This document shows, one piece after another, positions 8,029 to 19,617 of a stretch of 23,029 bases of DNA. The stretch lies in contig PS015176.1 in the NCBI GenBank assembly GCA_048213135.1, positions 107,577 to 130,605 of the forward strand, read 5' to 3'. Position 1 is the first letter of the stretch. Each line of letters begins with the position of its first letter. Origin of the DNA: Reclinomonas americana ATCC 50394 (taxonomy: Eukaryota; Jakobida; Jakobea; Jakobida). A model generated the notes under the pieces. That model made no database searches. It was given only the letters and a program-made list of their open reading frames with translations, and was not told the origin of the DNA. The position numbers were made by a program, and so were the translations under genes.

Positions 8029-10186
8029 GTTCACTCACAAGCCAACTGCCTGCACTCAGGTGGCCTGTCACGCGTGAGCGTTGTCTCCGCAGTGTATCTG
8101 TGCTTATGGTGGACGAGACTGACAGTGCATGCGTTGCAGATGCGATGTTGCGCGTGTGTCTGTGTCACATAAATTCCGACTGACGCTGACGAAACACGCA
8201 CACACACTCTCTCGCACTCTCAGGGCGACACATGCGCATGGCTTTTGCTGTGGTACCGCTGTGTGTGTCGATACTAGTGCTGTGCGGGCAGTGCATTGCG
8301 CAGGTTCGCCTCTTGCATTGGTGTGCATTGATGATACCCGCAGCACTCAGTCACTCGTACTCGCCACACAGTCACTGTTCGCTGTTCGCTCGTGGCAGTC
8401 GACCTCACACTGGCTCTCGATTCTCGGCTTCCCCGTGCTCAGTGCCTCCTCCACACAGTGGTGGCGCATTGTGTTGTTTACTGTGCCCGACTTTCTCATT
8501 CTATTGGCGGCGATCGTGTTGCTGGTGTTTGTACGGCAAGGCATCATTGCGCGTCGAGAGCTGTCCAAGCTGGCACTGGCCGCCAATGCACCTGTGCTGC
8601 CTGCGGGTGTGGAGGTCGTGGAGGGTGTGATGGTCGGCGAAGGGGAGGACGACGACGATGATGATTACGATGACGATGATGATCATGGTGGTGGTGGTGG
8701 TGGTGGTAGAGGTGGTGGTGACGGCGATGAGGACACGGATGAGGGGCACATGGACAGCTTCTCAGACGATGATCATCACCACGTTCTCATGGACGATGAT
8801 GGAGACGACGGGCGCGGTGGCGGTAGTGTGCGCACTGGCGACGATTATGGAGTGGCGATTGATGTGTTTGGCGATACCGGCGGCGGCAGCGTGACGGGTG
8901 AATCGGAGGCAGCCAGGCGGAACCGGCGTGCATTGGCGCGGCGATCGGCGGCCATGCAGCGCCAGATTCGAAAGCATGCTCTGCGTGCTGCGGCGTACAG
9001 CAGCGACGATGCTGCCGACGACTATCACCGCCATTTGGCGCAGTCGACCGGCGATGTGCGCATCCCGCTGTTGCGTGCCGGCGCCTCTGCTGCCTCTGTG
9101 GGCGTCGCCGGTGGTATGGACAGTGTGCATCACAGCCAGACAGCTCCGCTGTTGCTCTCCGACGAGGCCGTGGTCGATGTTCTCGCCCCGCCACCCACCA
9201 GTGGAACGGGAGGCGCCACTCTGGCCCTCGTCGGCGTGATGGCTGCCGATCCGGGCACCGATGAGCCCGACGGTGGCTTGCGAGCTGCGCACAGCCGCGC
9301 ATTTGGTGCCGTGTTGTCGGTGATGGCGCTGGTGCTGCTGTGTCTGTTTGCGTGCATATCGCCGTCGGTGCTCGGCATGCCACTGGTCGCCGTGATCGTC
9401 TACGAAATCTGCTGGGGTTGCTTCCGCGACGAATCCATCACCAGTCACATGCGGAATTGGCGTACGCTGTTCGATCAATGGTGNNNNNNNNNNNNNNNNN
9501 NNNNNNNNNNNNNNNNNNNNNNNNNNNNNNNNNNNNNNNNNNNNNNNNNNNNNNNNNNNNNNNNNNNNNNNNNNNNNNNNNNNNNNNNNNNNNNNNNNNN
9601 NNNNNNNNNNNNNNNNNNNNNNNNNNNNNNNNNNNNNNNNNNNNNNNNNNNNNNNNNNNNNNNNNNNNNNNNNNNNNNNNNNNNNNNNNNNNNNNNNNNN
9701 NNNNNNNNNNNNNNNNNNNNNNNNNNNNNNNNNNNNNNNNNNNNNNNNNNNNNNNNNNNNNNNNNNNNNNNNNNNNNNNNNNNNNNNNNNNNNNNNNNNN
9801 NNNNNNNNNNNNNNNNNNNNNNNNNNNNNNNNNNNNNNNNNNNNNNNNNNNNNNNNNNNNNNNNNNNNNNNNNNNNNNNNNNNNNNNNNNNNNNNNNNNN
9901 NNNNNNNNNNNNNNNNNNNNNNNNNNNNNNNNNNNNNNNNNNNNNNNNNNNNNNNNNNNNNNNNNNNNNNNNNNNNNNNNNNNNNNNNNNNNNNNNNNNN
10001 NNNNNNNNNNNNNNNNNNNNNNNNNNNNNNNNNNNNNNNNNNNNNNNNNNNNNNNNNNNNNNNNNNNNNNNNNNNNNNNNNNNNNNNNNNNNNNNNNNNN
10101 NNNNNNNNNNNNNNNNNNNNNNNNNNNNNNNNNNNNNNNNNNNNNNNNNNNNNNNNATTGGTGGAAGCGAGAATGGGATAGGGAGG

Positions 10187-10237
<51 letters not shown>

Positions 10238-13200
10238 GGAAGAGGGGGTGTGTGTGAGAGAGAGTGTGTGTTTGTGTATCTGTGTGTTTCTCTACGTGTG
10301 TATGTTGTGTGTGAGACCTACTGACCAGTGTTCATGTGTGGCAGGCTCTGGCGCGGCATCTTCCTCTATCTCGTGGCTGTATCGGCCGTGGTGTATGGCG
10401 TGCAGTTCAGTGACACGCTCGGCTACAGTCATGTTGCACGCGTCTTTGGACTGGGTACGACAGCCTCTCTCTCTCTCTCTGTGCTTCTTTGTCGTCGACG
10501 AGCTGACTGGCTGCACGGTTCGCAGCGAATGTTTACTCGTCGCCGACCAATGCACACTGGCCGCAAGCTCCCTGGCAGCTGTACACGTGCTACAGCGCAT
10601 TGTACCTGCTCACCGCCATTGTGCGTTCCACCTCGTGTCCCCGCTTGTAGCGTGCGGCAGCTTACTTTGCTTGGTACACAGATGGGAGTGCAAACGGCGC
10701 GCTGCTCCGTGGGAGCCTACTCTCCCGTTGGCAATCCGCGAGTGGGCGAACTTGGCTCGTGAGTAATGATGCATCATCCAGCCTGGCTGATACCCCGTTG
10801 CTAACTGCGCTTGTGACAGATCGACGCGATCGCCATTCGCGCGCCTGATGGCAGCTTCAGCTGTGGCCACGGCCTACTGGGTGAGCATGCTGTTGGTCTT
10901 CCTGTTGCTTCCCAGTCTGGCGTCCTGGGTGGGGGCGGCAGTGGCGGTGGCGGCCATTGCCGGCGCCGCATACAGGCTTGTTCGACGACTGCTGCTTCCG
11001 CTCCTCACACTCATCGCGGTGATGGTGGTCATCTGCAACATTCCCGGTGTCCTTGGTGCTGTGCGTCTTCCACCGTCGCTGTGTTGGTCGCTCTGTGTCT
11101 TTGTGCGCGCGCGCGTGATAAGAATGATCGTCCCTGGTCGTGCAGATCGACTCGCATGAAGTGTCGTCTCTCGGCTACTTTTCCGATCCACAGCGCTCTG
11201 TGGCGTCCTGTGTGCTGCTGCTGGTCCTCTCGGTGGGCTGTACCGACGCTCACTTGGCCGTGTGGACGGGTATGTTTCTGCTGTATTTGGGCTTGGTTAT
11301 AACTGCGACTCCTCACGCTCACACAATGCACAGTTGAGTCGGCCGCACAAAAGCGGCTCACCGGCGCACTCGATGCTCATGCGAGTGTCATGCGACGGTA
11401 CGCGTCTCTTGCGTGTGTTGTCTTCTGTGCCGAGAAGTTCTCATTTGCCTCTCGCAGCACGACCCGCATGATGAAAGTACTGCGGTGGCTCGGACGCTTC
11501 CCGAAACTGTTTGCCGACTTTGTGCTCGTGTCGCTCATGGTATTTGCCTCGATGGCCACCACCGGCATCTTTTCGATGGTGTACTTTGTGTTGGTGTTGA
11601 TTGCCAGTTGCGTGAAGTGAGAGATCAAGGGAAAGGATGAGAAACTGACTCACCGCTGGTTGGCGTCACGCAGTTGCCCTTCCGGATCCCATCTCGCTCA
11701 GTGGCGGCGTGGAGATGAACCTGTGGGTCATAGTGATTGCCTGGTTCAACAACATCTTCCTGTTCCTGCTCGGCATCGTCAACACGCTCTTGTCGGACTC
11801 GCAACTGAATGCGTTGCCGCCCTGGACCAGCCTCGGTCGCTACCGCAACGTGTGGAGCGGACTCGCTCCATACTTGCTGGTCAATGCCGTCCTGCTGTTG
11901 TCACGCTGGTTCGACGCACTCGCCCGGTGGAGCGATGGGCGCATCGGCGGTTCGCTGGCCGCCATTGCGCCACGGACGCGCCACCTATCGTGGGATCTGG
12001 TGCTGAGTTTCCGCTGGCTCCGGTGCGTCTTGTGTCGCACACTGCTACTGCTGCTGCTACTGCCCGCTGCTGATGATCGTCGTGTTGCGCAGGCGTGTGT
12101 TGGACCTGTCGGCGTTTGTCGCCATTCTGCTGCTCGGCATTCTCCCATCGCAGCACACTGTGCCGTGCATGGTGTACACGTTCATCGCCTTTACGTGGAT
12201 GCTGTGCTTCACATTCGGGTGGAAGTACGCCGTGGTGAACCCATTTGTGTGGTTCACGATGTTGGTCATTGTCGGTGAGCGACCACTGGTGCACATCGTC
12301 ATCGTCGTCGCGTCGTGTTCGCTCACATATTTCTTGCGCCTGCCTGCAGGATTGCTGGCTGCGTTCCAGGCCGTGTATCAAATTCCTCCCGTCACCGACT
12401 GGATGGACTCGTGGTCGAACGGCATGCTGGCCGAGTGGGGTCTCTCGACGCCCGGCGGCAGCGGCTACGACAGCCAGCAGAGCATTTGGGATCGCGCGTC
12501 GCTGCTCGTGCCCACTGTTGTTGTCTTTATCGTGTGCGCCTTCAAGGCACACCACTCGGTGCCAAAGTGGCGCGCGTGGCGCGAGTCACTCCGACGTGGC
12601 CCGGCACCACTCGGTTTGTTGGTGGAGCTCGCTCCTGAGTCTCAGTTTGTTTTTTCGTGTGACTGACACACCACCACATCACCAGAGCGCACAGGCTCAA
12701 CTTCATCATCGTCGGCAGCCGCTGCCGCCGCCGCCAGCACCTACAATACGTTCTCCATGCCCACCTCGGTGCCGCCGACCGATGCACCCTCGAAAGTGCT
12801 GCTGGCTGTGGACCGGCAGCGAAGAGGTCTGCTTCATGTGCTCTCTTATATAAGCGTCTATATTCTCGTCTGCTGACGGATATTGGCACGCAAGAAGGGT
12901 CATCGGCCTCCGAAGTATCCATCAACGATAGCGATGGCAACAAACACCGCCGCGGTACCGAGGCGTGGCCCGTTGGTGCGGTGGCCATGGCGGACGACGA
13001 GGTCGATGAGGCGGGCAAGCTGCCGCCTGACGAGCGCAAAGAGAAACTGGCGAACTGCTGCACGAATACGTGGGCCTGGCTGCGCCGAATCGTCGCCGAC
13101 TTGTCGTATCCGGTGCGTGTGTATGTGCCCACCCTCCCTCTTCCACTGTCGCATCTCTCACTGTTAGCGACAGGTCTCGCGACTGCTCTTCCTGATTCTC

Positions 13201-16200
13201 ATGCTTTTCGCCGGCCTGGATCACATCTCCTTGTTTTCGTTTGTTGGCTACATTGTTCCAGGCGTGTGCATGCGTACATTGCTCTTGCCGGCCATTGGGT
13301 GAGACTGACTGTGTCGCGCGCAGTGTTCATTTTCCTGCTGTCAAACCTCAACTTTGGTCTCCGTGTGGCACAACTGGTCGGCACATACACTGTGGTGTGT
13401 GTGGTCGTCCATGCGCTGCTCTTTGTCCCCTGTTTCCGCTCTTGTTGATTTGCTCTCCACCCTGCAGATATTTGTGACGGCATTCTACGCCTTCCAGTTG
13501 CCGTCCATGAGCTCGCACTCGGACTCCACGTGGCGATGGATCGGCCTGTACTCGCAGGACTCTGCCGCCACCTCGTACTCCGTGTTCATTCTCCCATACC
13601 TCTTCTTGATGCTCTCTGGCGTCATTGTGCAGCGCACTCGTGCGCCTTCTGTTGCGCTCCTCTGTCGTTGCGCTATCTAAACTATTGCTGTGCTGCTCAC
13701 TGCACTACCCGGACAGCGCGATTACATTCGCTTTGAAACCATGCTGATGTCGGCATTGCGCAACCTGGTTCACCGCTTCTCGTTTGAGGTGCGCCTTGTC
13801 GCCTTCATTTGTGATCACAGCTTCACTGACGAATCGCGCTCGTGCAGATCATGGCGCTGGGTGTGCTCCTGCTGGCCGGCGCGCTTGCCAATGCATTCGG
13901 CGTGTTGCTCTTTGTCGTGGTGTGGGTGACGGCGTACACTCGAGCGTTTTCCACCACTGGCCGTTGCGTGTTTGGCCTGCGATCGCCATGCATTGCGTCG
14001 AATCACACTTCACTCATCTGTCGTGATAGGTTGGATTGTGTTTGCCTGGTTCTTCGCCCTGTTCATCTTTTTCCAGTACCTCATGGTGCTTGGTCTTCCC
14101 AACAAGAGTGCGTCACGTATTGTGTGTCTCTGATGTCTTGTGTTACCCACTGACGTGTGCATGCTGCACAGTTTTCTTGTCGGACATTGATCCGCGGTGG
14201 ACTGCGTGGCTCGGCTTCCGTCCGCATACCACAGACATCTTTGTTGGTGTGCTCCCGAGAGTGCTTGTCGCTAGGCCCAAGAATGCTGCTGACAATAAGC
14301 GATGGACACAGGCGAGTTCGCGGCACTCTTCCTGGTGGCCTTCCACATCAAGTTGAAGCGGTCGCCGTACGAGGTGAAGCCCTACTTGGACGACATTCGA
14401 CCGCAGGATGTGCACCGTTGGTGAGAATGCTTTGTGAATGCCCACGTCGGGCCGCTTGGCGACTCATGTTGCCGACCCCTTGCAGGTCCGGGTGGACGCA
14501 CACGGTGATCTGGTTGCTTCGCCTGTCGCCAACTATTGTGCTGCTGGTTATGCTCGGCACGGCTGCGCTCTTTTACAATATTCTTGCGCTGGCGGTGGTG
14601 GTTGTCGCTCTCGTGCTCTTGCACGTTGGCGAGCGCCTACATTATCGGTACACATTCTACTGGAGTGGCCTGGTCGGCTCCCTATTCTTTGTGTCCATTC
14701 TGGCGCAGCTGGCGTATCAGACGCCGATCGGTGTGTTTGTGTTGGTGGCCCGAGCTCTCGTCGATGCTCTGGCTCACAGAACATGATTGCACGCAGAGGT
14801 GTTCGACTACGCTGCCAACTTGTCGGACTGGCAGAACGTCATCGGGTTGTACATGTTCCCGCAGTTCTTCCGCATCTGGTACCCCGATCGGTGTGTCGCT
14901 TCTCAGCAAACCACTCGTTGCTCTTCGTGCTGCTCACACGCGTGGACGCAGGACACCGGGAGAGTTCTCTCGCAAAGACATGTTCTGGGTGCAGGCAAGT
15001 GGTGGCCAACACGCGCTGCTGAAGAGGCACATCACTCACTCACTTGCCCCGATGTGCAGGTCACGATGCTGGTGTTGTGGTACTGCCAACGGCGTGCCTA
15101 CGACTCGAAAGTGTACAAGCTGCTCATGGCCAAGTTGCGCGACGAACGACGGCATACGCGCAAGAACGCCGTGCAGTCGGTGCGCGACGACTATGCCAGT
15201 CTGCAGCGCGAGAAGGCCAAGGGTTTGTGTATTCCCCCTTCTGCATGCACTGCGTACTCACTCGTGCTTCACAGTCGCCGAGGAGAAGCGCGGGCGGCGT
15301 GAGCGACTCGATCGTGTGCGACTGATGTACCTCCGTCGTGTGCCGATTGAGGCGATTGAGATGGAGGCGGCGGAGAGCGCCGAGCCCGATTACATTGTAG
15401 GAAGCGGTGGCAGTGACGGCATCGCGGCACCACCCAGTGCACTCGTTGTGGCAAGCTCGGTGGCGAGTGCCGGCAGTGTCGGCGAGGCGTCCACACCGGC
15501 AGTGATGGAAGCGCGGTCGCCGTGGGTGGAACCCGCGGCTACCGTGCCGCAACTGTACACCGAATCGGGATCACCGCAGGCGTCACCGGCGCCTGTCGTG
15601 TCCGTGAGTGGTGTTGGCGCCATGAGCAGCGCTCTGCTTGCTCCACCGCCGCCGCAGCAGCAGCAACTGCACCAGCAGCTCAGCTATCAACGAAGTTGCA
15701 TGCGTCCGTGTTTGCTTCCGCGTGTTAGATTACTTGATCGCTGATTGCTCCACGATGCAGGTGGTGGATCGATTAGCGATACCCCGTCGCTGACCCGCCG
15801 CTCCATGTCGCGCCGCTTCTCCACGACTGGTGAGTGGAGGTGGAGGTGGCGGTGCAGTGATGCGTGCGGGAGTGAGTTTGCTCACCTTTGCTGCGTGTTG
15901 CTTGCAGAGTACCTCCATCCGGGCACAGAGTTTGACGATGCACCACCGACTGCGCGCTCGCTGCGCGGCAGTGAGGCCACCGATGCCGATCTGGCGCCCG
16001 AAAGCAAGCCCAAGCGCATCATTCGTCGCAGTGTCCGCTTCATCTCGCGCAACACGCACTGGCTGTGCTACTTTACCTTTATTCTGTGCCTGCTGCTCAA
16101 TCAGGACCTCATCAGCACGGTGTATGCGCTGGCCCTCTTCTTGTACGTGCTCTTGGAGAACACCGAGTCACCGCAGGTCTTTATGTCTCGATTGCATGCA

Positions 16201-19190
16201 TGTTGATTGTACCTTTAGCTGACGACATTCTGTGCGGTTGCAGTTCTGGCAAGGCATGATCATTTACACCGACTTGGTGATCCTCACCAAGTACCTGTTC
16301 CAGCTGCCGATCCTGTGCATCTGTCACGGTGTGGCCGGCCATTCGTATCATCTGCACAGCTACTGCGAGGATCACGTGGCGCAATGCTCGCTGCACCCGG
16401 AGGACGAGGTGTGATCTTCTGTGCCTTGCGATGCGTGTGTGTGTGAGGTGTGCTCATCAGATGCTGCGTAGCCGGTGGTGTGGAACGTGGATCAGATCAT
16501 TGGTCTGACGGCGACCGACAGCAGCTTCCTGCTGCAGATTCTCGGACCCATTCTTGTGCTTCTGTCGCTTCTCGTGCACCGCATGTCGCTGCTGCAACGG
16601 GTGCGTCAGCAATCATGCTCTGTCCTCATCACTTGCATCCTGACCACCATCTTCACGTGCAGGGATTGTGGACGTTCTCGGCCAAGGATCGTCTGGAGTG
16701 CCTCAAGTTGGCTGATCCCGCCAAGTTTCGTCCTTTCTTCTCTCATAGATGTTCGTATGCTGACCGACGTTGATGCACGACAGGGACTGTGGCGCCGTTC
16801 GTGGCTACTTCCGACTGCTGTTCGACGATCAGATGAAGCACGGCCACGATTTCCACTTTGCCACCATGTGTCTCGGTATGCGCATGTGTGTGCAGAAGGA
16901 GTCTGTTGGACACTGAGCTGACACGATGATACACGCACACAGAGCTCGCCTCGCTGCTGTACATGCTCTTCTTCTACCCTTTCATCACCTTGTCGAACGA
17001 GGGCATCTCCACGAGTCGCATCTCCAGCACCCTCGTGCTGCTGCTACTCGCTCAAGTGTTCCTCATTTGTTTAGAACGAGTGGTGCGTGTGTGATTGTGC
17101 TGAGAGAGGGAGACGTGCAGAGGTTGCTGACCTTGTGTGTGGTGACGCGCACCAGCTATACCTGCTGCGAAGCATTCGTGCCAAGTACGTGTTATACATG
17201 GTCGAGGTCTTCGGCTACATCTACGTCTTCTTCTTCCGCGTACCGGCCAACTCGCCAGCCGCATTTGGGCACAATGGCGCGTTGGTATTCCTGGCCCTCC
17301 TCAAGTTCTCGTTCTTGCTCCTGGCTGGCTTGCAGGTGCGTTATTTCGTGTGCACACCGCAGTGTGTAAAAGTCAGTCAACTCACGCTGGCGACCACGAG
17401 CAGATTCGCCACGGATATCCGTTTGTGACCAAGGGCTACTTCCTCATGCGGTCGCCGTCGCAGTGGAATTATGTGGCCAGTTGCGTGACGGTTACTGTGC
17501 TTCCCAATCGTCCCCCGCCCCGCTGACTCTTGTCCTTGCTACGCGCAGCCATGGCATACAATGCCATTCCGTTTGCACTCGAGCTGTTGCGCTGCCGTCG
17601 TCACATGCACTCCATGCTTTGCTGTTTTCTCACTGCCCTTGCGCGCCGCAGACGCATGTTGCTGGACTGGACATTCACCAAGACAACACTGCGCATGGAC
17701 CAGTGGCTCGAGGTCGAAGACATTCACTTTATTGCCTTTTTGCGGCATTGCGGTGCGTATCGCCCATACCATGTGTGTTATGACGACGATTCCTCACCGG
17801 CGCGCCGCAGACAATGTGTGGGAAACGCATCTCAATCGCAAGACGGGCACTCCACGCCCGAAGCACCAAAAAGTGTTCCAGGGCTTCATGTTCTTCCTCG
17901 GCATCCTCATTCTGCTCTTCTTCCCGCTCATCTTCTTCTCCAATCTCAACCCGACGGTCACCTCGGATCCGATTCAGACCGCGTCGGCCACCATTGGTGA
18001 GAGTGACAAAGCAACAATCTCTTCTGCTTCACGATCACTCACAGCGGTTCGCAGGTCTCGAGGGCTACGAGGCGTTCTATCAGGGCTCCGCCTTGCCCGA
18101 TCCACCACAACTATCCAAGGTACAACGCTTAAACATCGAGGCCATGTACCCGTCATTACGACTCGGCAGCGACTTGTTAGTGCAGTACGCACAGTTAGGC
18201 ACGGTGCGTATGCGTGCGATGCAAAGGTGTGTCGCCTTCTGTGTTTGACAAGGATGTGGCAGAACTCGGAGACGTATTGGACCATCACGCCACCTGCGCT
18301 GGAAGATCTGATTGAGTTCCTCAGCCGATCGCGACAGCAGTCGTCGCCAACGCCCACTTTGACCATTAGCTACACATTCAAGCGGTGCGCGATGATGTTG
18401 TCGTGTCGCTCGGTTTCCCCGCACGTTCTTTCTCACGCGTTGTGTGTGTAGTCATGGCCCACCGGGCCACTCGGTTCTCAGCAGTCAGATCCGCCACCAG
18501 CTCACCGAGCAAGAGCAAGCGGGCCTGCTGGCGGTACTGCAGGCCACCGACACCGAGGCGCACACAGTCAAACTGACGCAGTTCTACCCGCCATTTGTGA
18601 TACTGCCGGCGATTGAGTCGCCCGGCACTTTCACTGGATCACCGAGCGTCGACTGCGAGCTGACACTGGTGCCGGCCAGCGTGGCTCGCTACTGGCGGCT
18701 GGAGTGCGTCGGCTTTGACGAGAACGGCAATCCCGACAAGTCGCCCTTCTTCATGACGGCATCCGAGGCCACACCATCGGGCGTGGGCTCACTCGCCACC
18801 TACTCGATCATCGCCTTCTACGCCACCTTTGTGCTGGCCGTCGGACGCTTCCTGCGACTGTGGGTCGGCGGGCGTGCGCAACGCCTCATCGTAACCTGTG
18901 CGTCTGGCGGTGTTGCACTCCCTCCCCTCTCGCGCGCTCTCTCACCCGCACACACACAGCATTGCCCAACTGCACTCGCATTCTCCAGTTCATCAAGGAT
19001 CTGTACAGTGCCCGCGAGGACGGAGACCTGGAGTTGCGTTGGCGAAGCGAGAGGGAGTCTTGTTCTCGCACACATCACTGACAACGACGACGCGCACAGG
19101 CTGGAAGAGGAATTGTTTATCGAGTTAATCACGTTATACCGCTCACCCGAGCGCCTACTCACCATGACTAGCAAGATAAAAGCCGAGTGA
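7937..19190 (+). CDS. PIEZO: PIEZO mechanosensitive cation channel, 46 exons, essentially complete
   Basis: PIEZO proteins form trimeric, membrane-tension-gated cation channels with many transmembrane helices per subunit. Here 46 exons join in frame to 7,521 nt (2,506 residues plus stop), close to animal PIEZO1. Recognisable landmarks: N-terminal helices ending in WWRIVLFTVPDFLILLAAIV; an acidic/Gly insertion at about residues 172-235; SSPTNAHW; TYTVIFVTAFYAFQLPS; a Gln/Ser linker at about 1570-1710; LCYFTFILCLLLNQD with KYLFQL; then the pore module. This holds PFALELRMLLDW (from residue 2113), QWLEVEDIH, the outer helix (about 2173-2195), a cap (about 2197-2413), the inner helix (about 2415-2438) and LEEELFIELITLYRSPE. 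The family call is secure. Individual minor splice choices (exons 1, 17, 19) are less so. The ATG at 7937 is chosen because it opens a hydrophobic segment in phase; an earlier exon remains possible. The plasma membrane location is inferred from the family. Confidence 0.96.
7992..8027 (+). repeat. (GT)18 microsatellite forming the 5' splice site of PIEZO intron 1
   Basis: Eighteen perfect GT units begin at the exon 1 donor. In-phase use of the first GT gives a clean join to exon 2, but several GTs could act as donor. Confidence 0.9.
8630..8835 (+). other. Acidic/glycine-rich low-complexity insertion in PIEZO exon 4
   Basis: GAC/GAT and GGT codon runs encode Asp tracts (EDDDDDDYDDDDD), a Gly tract, then DEDTDEGHMDSFSDDDHHH and DDDGDDG. 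It falls in a long cytosolic loop between early transmembrane helices and is encoded within one 1,130-nt exon, the largest of the gene. Confidence 0.85.
9484..10156. other. Assembly gap within PIEZO intron 4
   Basis: A run of 673 N. Exon 4 ends TTCGATCAATG then GTG at the gap edge (phase 2), and the next exon at 10345 needs exactly two carried bases. The joined protein (LFDQW then LWRGIFLYL) fits the PIEZO length in this region. The gap therefore probably removes only intronic DNA, consistent with the long GA repeat at its right edge. Confidence 0.7.
10191..10234 (+). repeat. (GA)22 microsatellite in PIEZO intron 4
   Basis: Twenty-two GA units next to the assembly gap, followed by a GT-rich run to 10315. 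Low-complexity DNA like this is a likely reason the assembly broke here. Confidence 0.9.
14995..15059 (+). other. GC-AG intron of PIEZO (intron 27)
   Basis: Exon 27 ends TTCTGGGTGCAG and the intron begins GCAAGT, ending in GTGCAG before GTCACGATG. Only a phase-0 junction keeps the conserved helix MFWVQVTMLVLWYCQRR, and no in-phase GT exists nearby. The donor CAG/GCAAGT matches the classical strong GC donor. Confidence 0.8.
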
Positions 19191-19617
19191 GTGAGCCGGA
19201 ATGAACGCAGTAATCATCTTTCATCATCCTCCTCCTCTTCTTCTTCTTCTTCTTCCTCGACATCGCCTCTGCTCCGCACTGCATGTACCAATCGCTCGAA
19301 TCCTTCGCGATATGTGATGGGAGGGAACACCTCACGCAGAGCATCGCTGGGTCGAATGAGAGCCGATCGCGACGCAGAGAAGGAGTGATGATGAGCGGAA
19401 GGAGGCCTAGGAGACAGGCGACGATGTGGACGCAGTGTCGATTGCACCCACTGCAACAAGCGCGTGTGAGTGACAGAGAGAAGAGTGTGGAGAGAGAGAG
19501 AGAGAGAGAGTGCGTAACTTGTGCCAAGGAGGTGCTCCAGGAGAGCAGCAGTGCTTGCATGGAGAGTAACTGATTGAGAGTTGTCCTCTGTGTGTGTGTG
19601 ATTTCGTCCGTCTTTGC
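19191..19617. other. Intergenic region between PIEZO and HIBCH
   Basis: No gene is supported. The region holds a TCC/TTC repeat (about 19217-19252), a (GA)n tract (about 19487-19510) and GT-rich DNA leading to the HIBCH start. It must include the PIEZO 3' UTR and the HIBCH promoter. A short Cys-containing frame at about 19440-19475 was considered and rejected. Confidence 0.5.

Larger units (their letters stand above)
7937..19190 (+). other. PIEZO: Exon map of the PIEZO gene
   Basis: Exons: 7937-7991, 8060-8146, 8224-8303, 8351-9480, 10345-10454, 10526-10620, 10682-10758, 10820-11060, 11146-11269, 11334-11397, 11458-11606, 11674-12022, 12093-12274, 12350-12613, 12686-12826, 12895-13112, 13174-13273, 13324-13394, 13468-13650, 13717-13788, 13848-13962, 14030-14107, 14172-14246, 14312-14420, 14486-14730, 14797-14890, 14952-14994, 15060-15222, 15275-15694, 15761-15829, 15908-16176, 16244-16408, 16472-16600, 16663-16724, 16784-16875, 16943-17082, 17156-17335, 17404-17479, 17549-17585, 17652-17752, 17811-17996, 18055-18193, 18253-18384, 18452-18897, 18960-19032, 19100-19190. 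All phases agree. Introns are 47-90 nt except intron 4 (9481-10344). Donors are mostly GTGCGT, GTGAGN, GTGTGN or GTTGCG, and one is GC. Confidence 0.85.

Noticed and set aside
8501-9478. Minus-strand long frames opposite PIEZO exon 4
   Set aside because: They mirror the GC-rich codon pattern of exon 4, consist of low-complexity His/Thr/Arg and lack any family or splice support.
8129-10324. A 731-codon continuous open frame on the plus strand
   Set aside because: It reads through PIEZO intron 3, a 673-N gap and a GA repeat. Only 8351-9480 is real coding sequence; the rest is an artefact of N being treated as open.
14787-15302. Continuous frame across the intron at 14995-15059
   Set aside because: Read-through would add a run with no PIEZO similarity, whereas removal as a GC-AG intron keeps the conserved helix.
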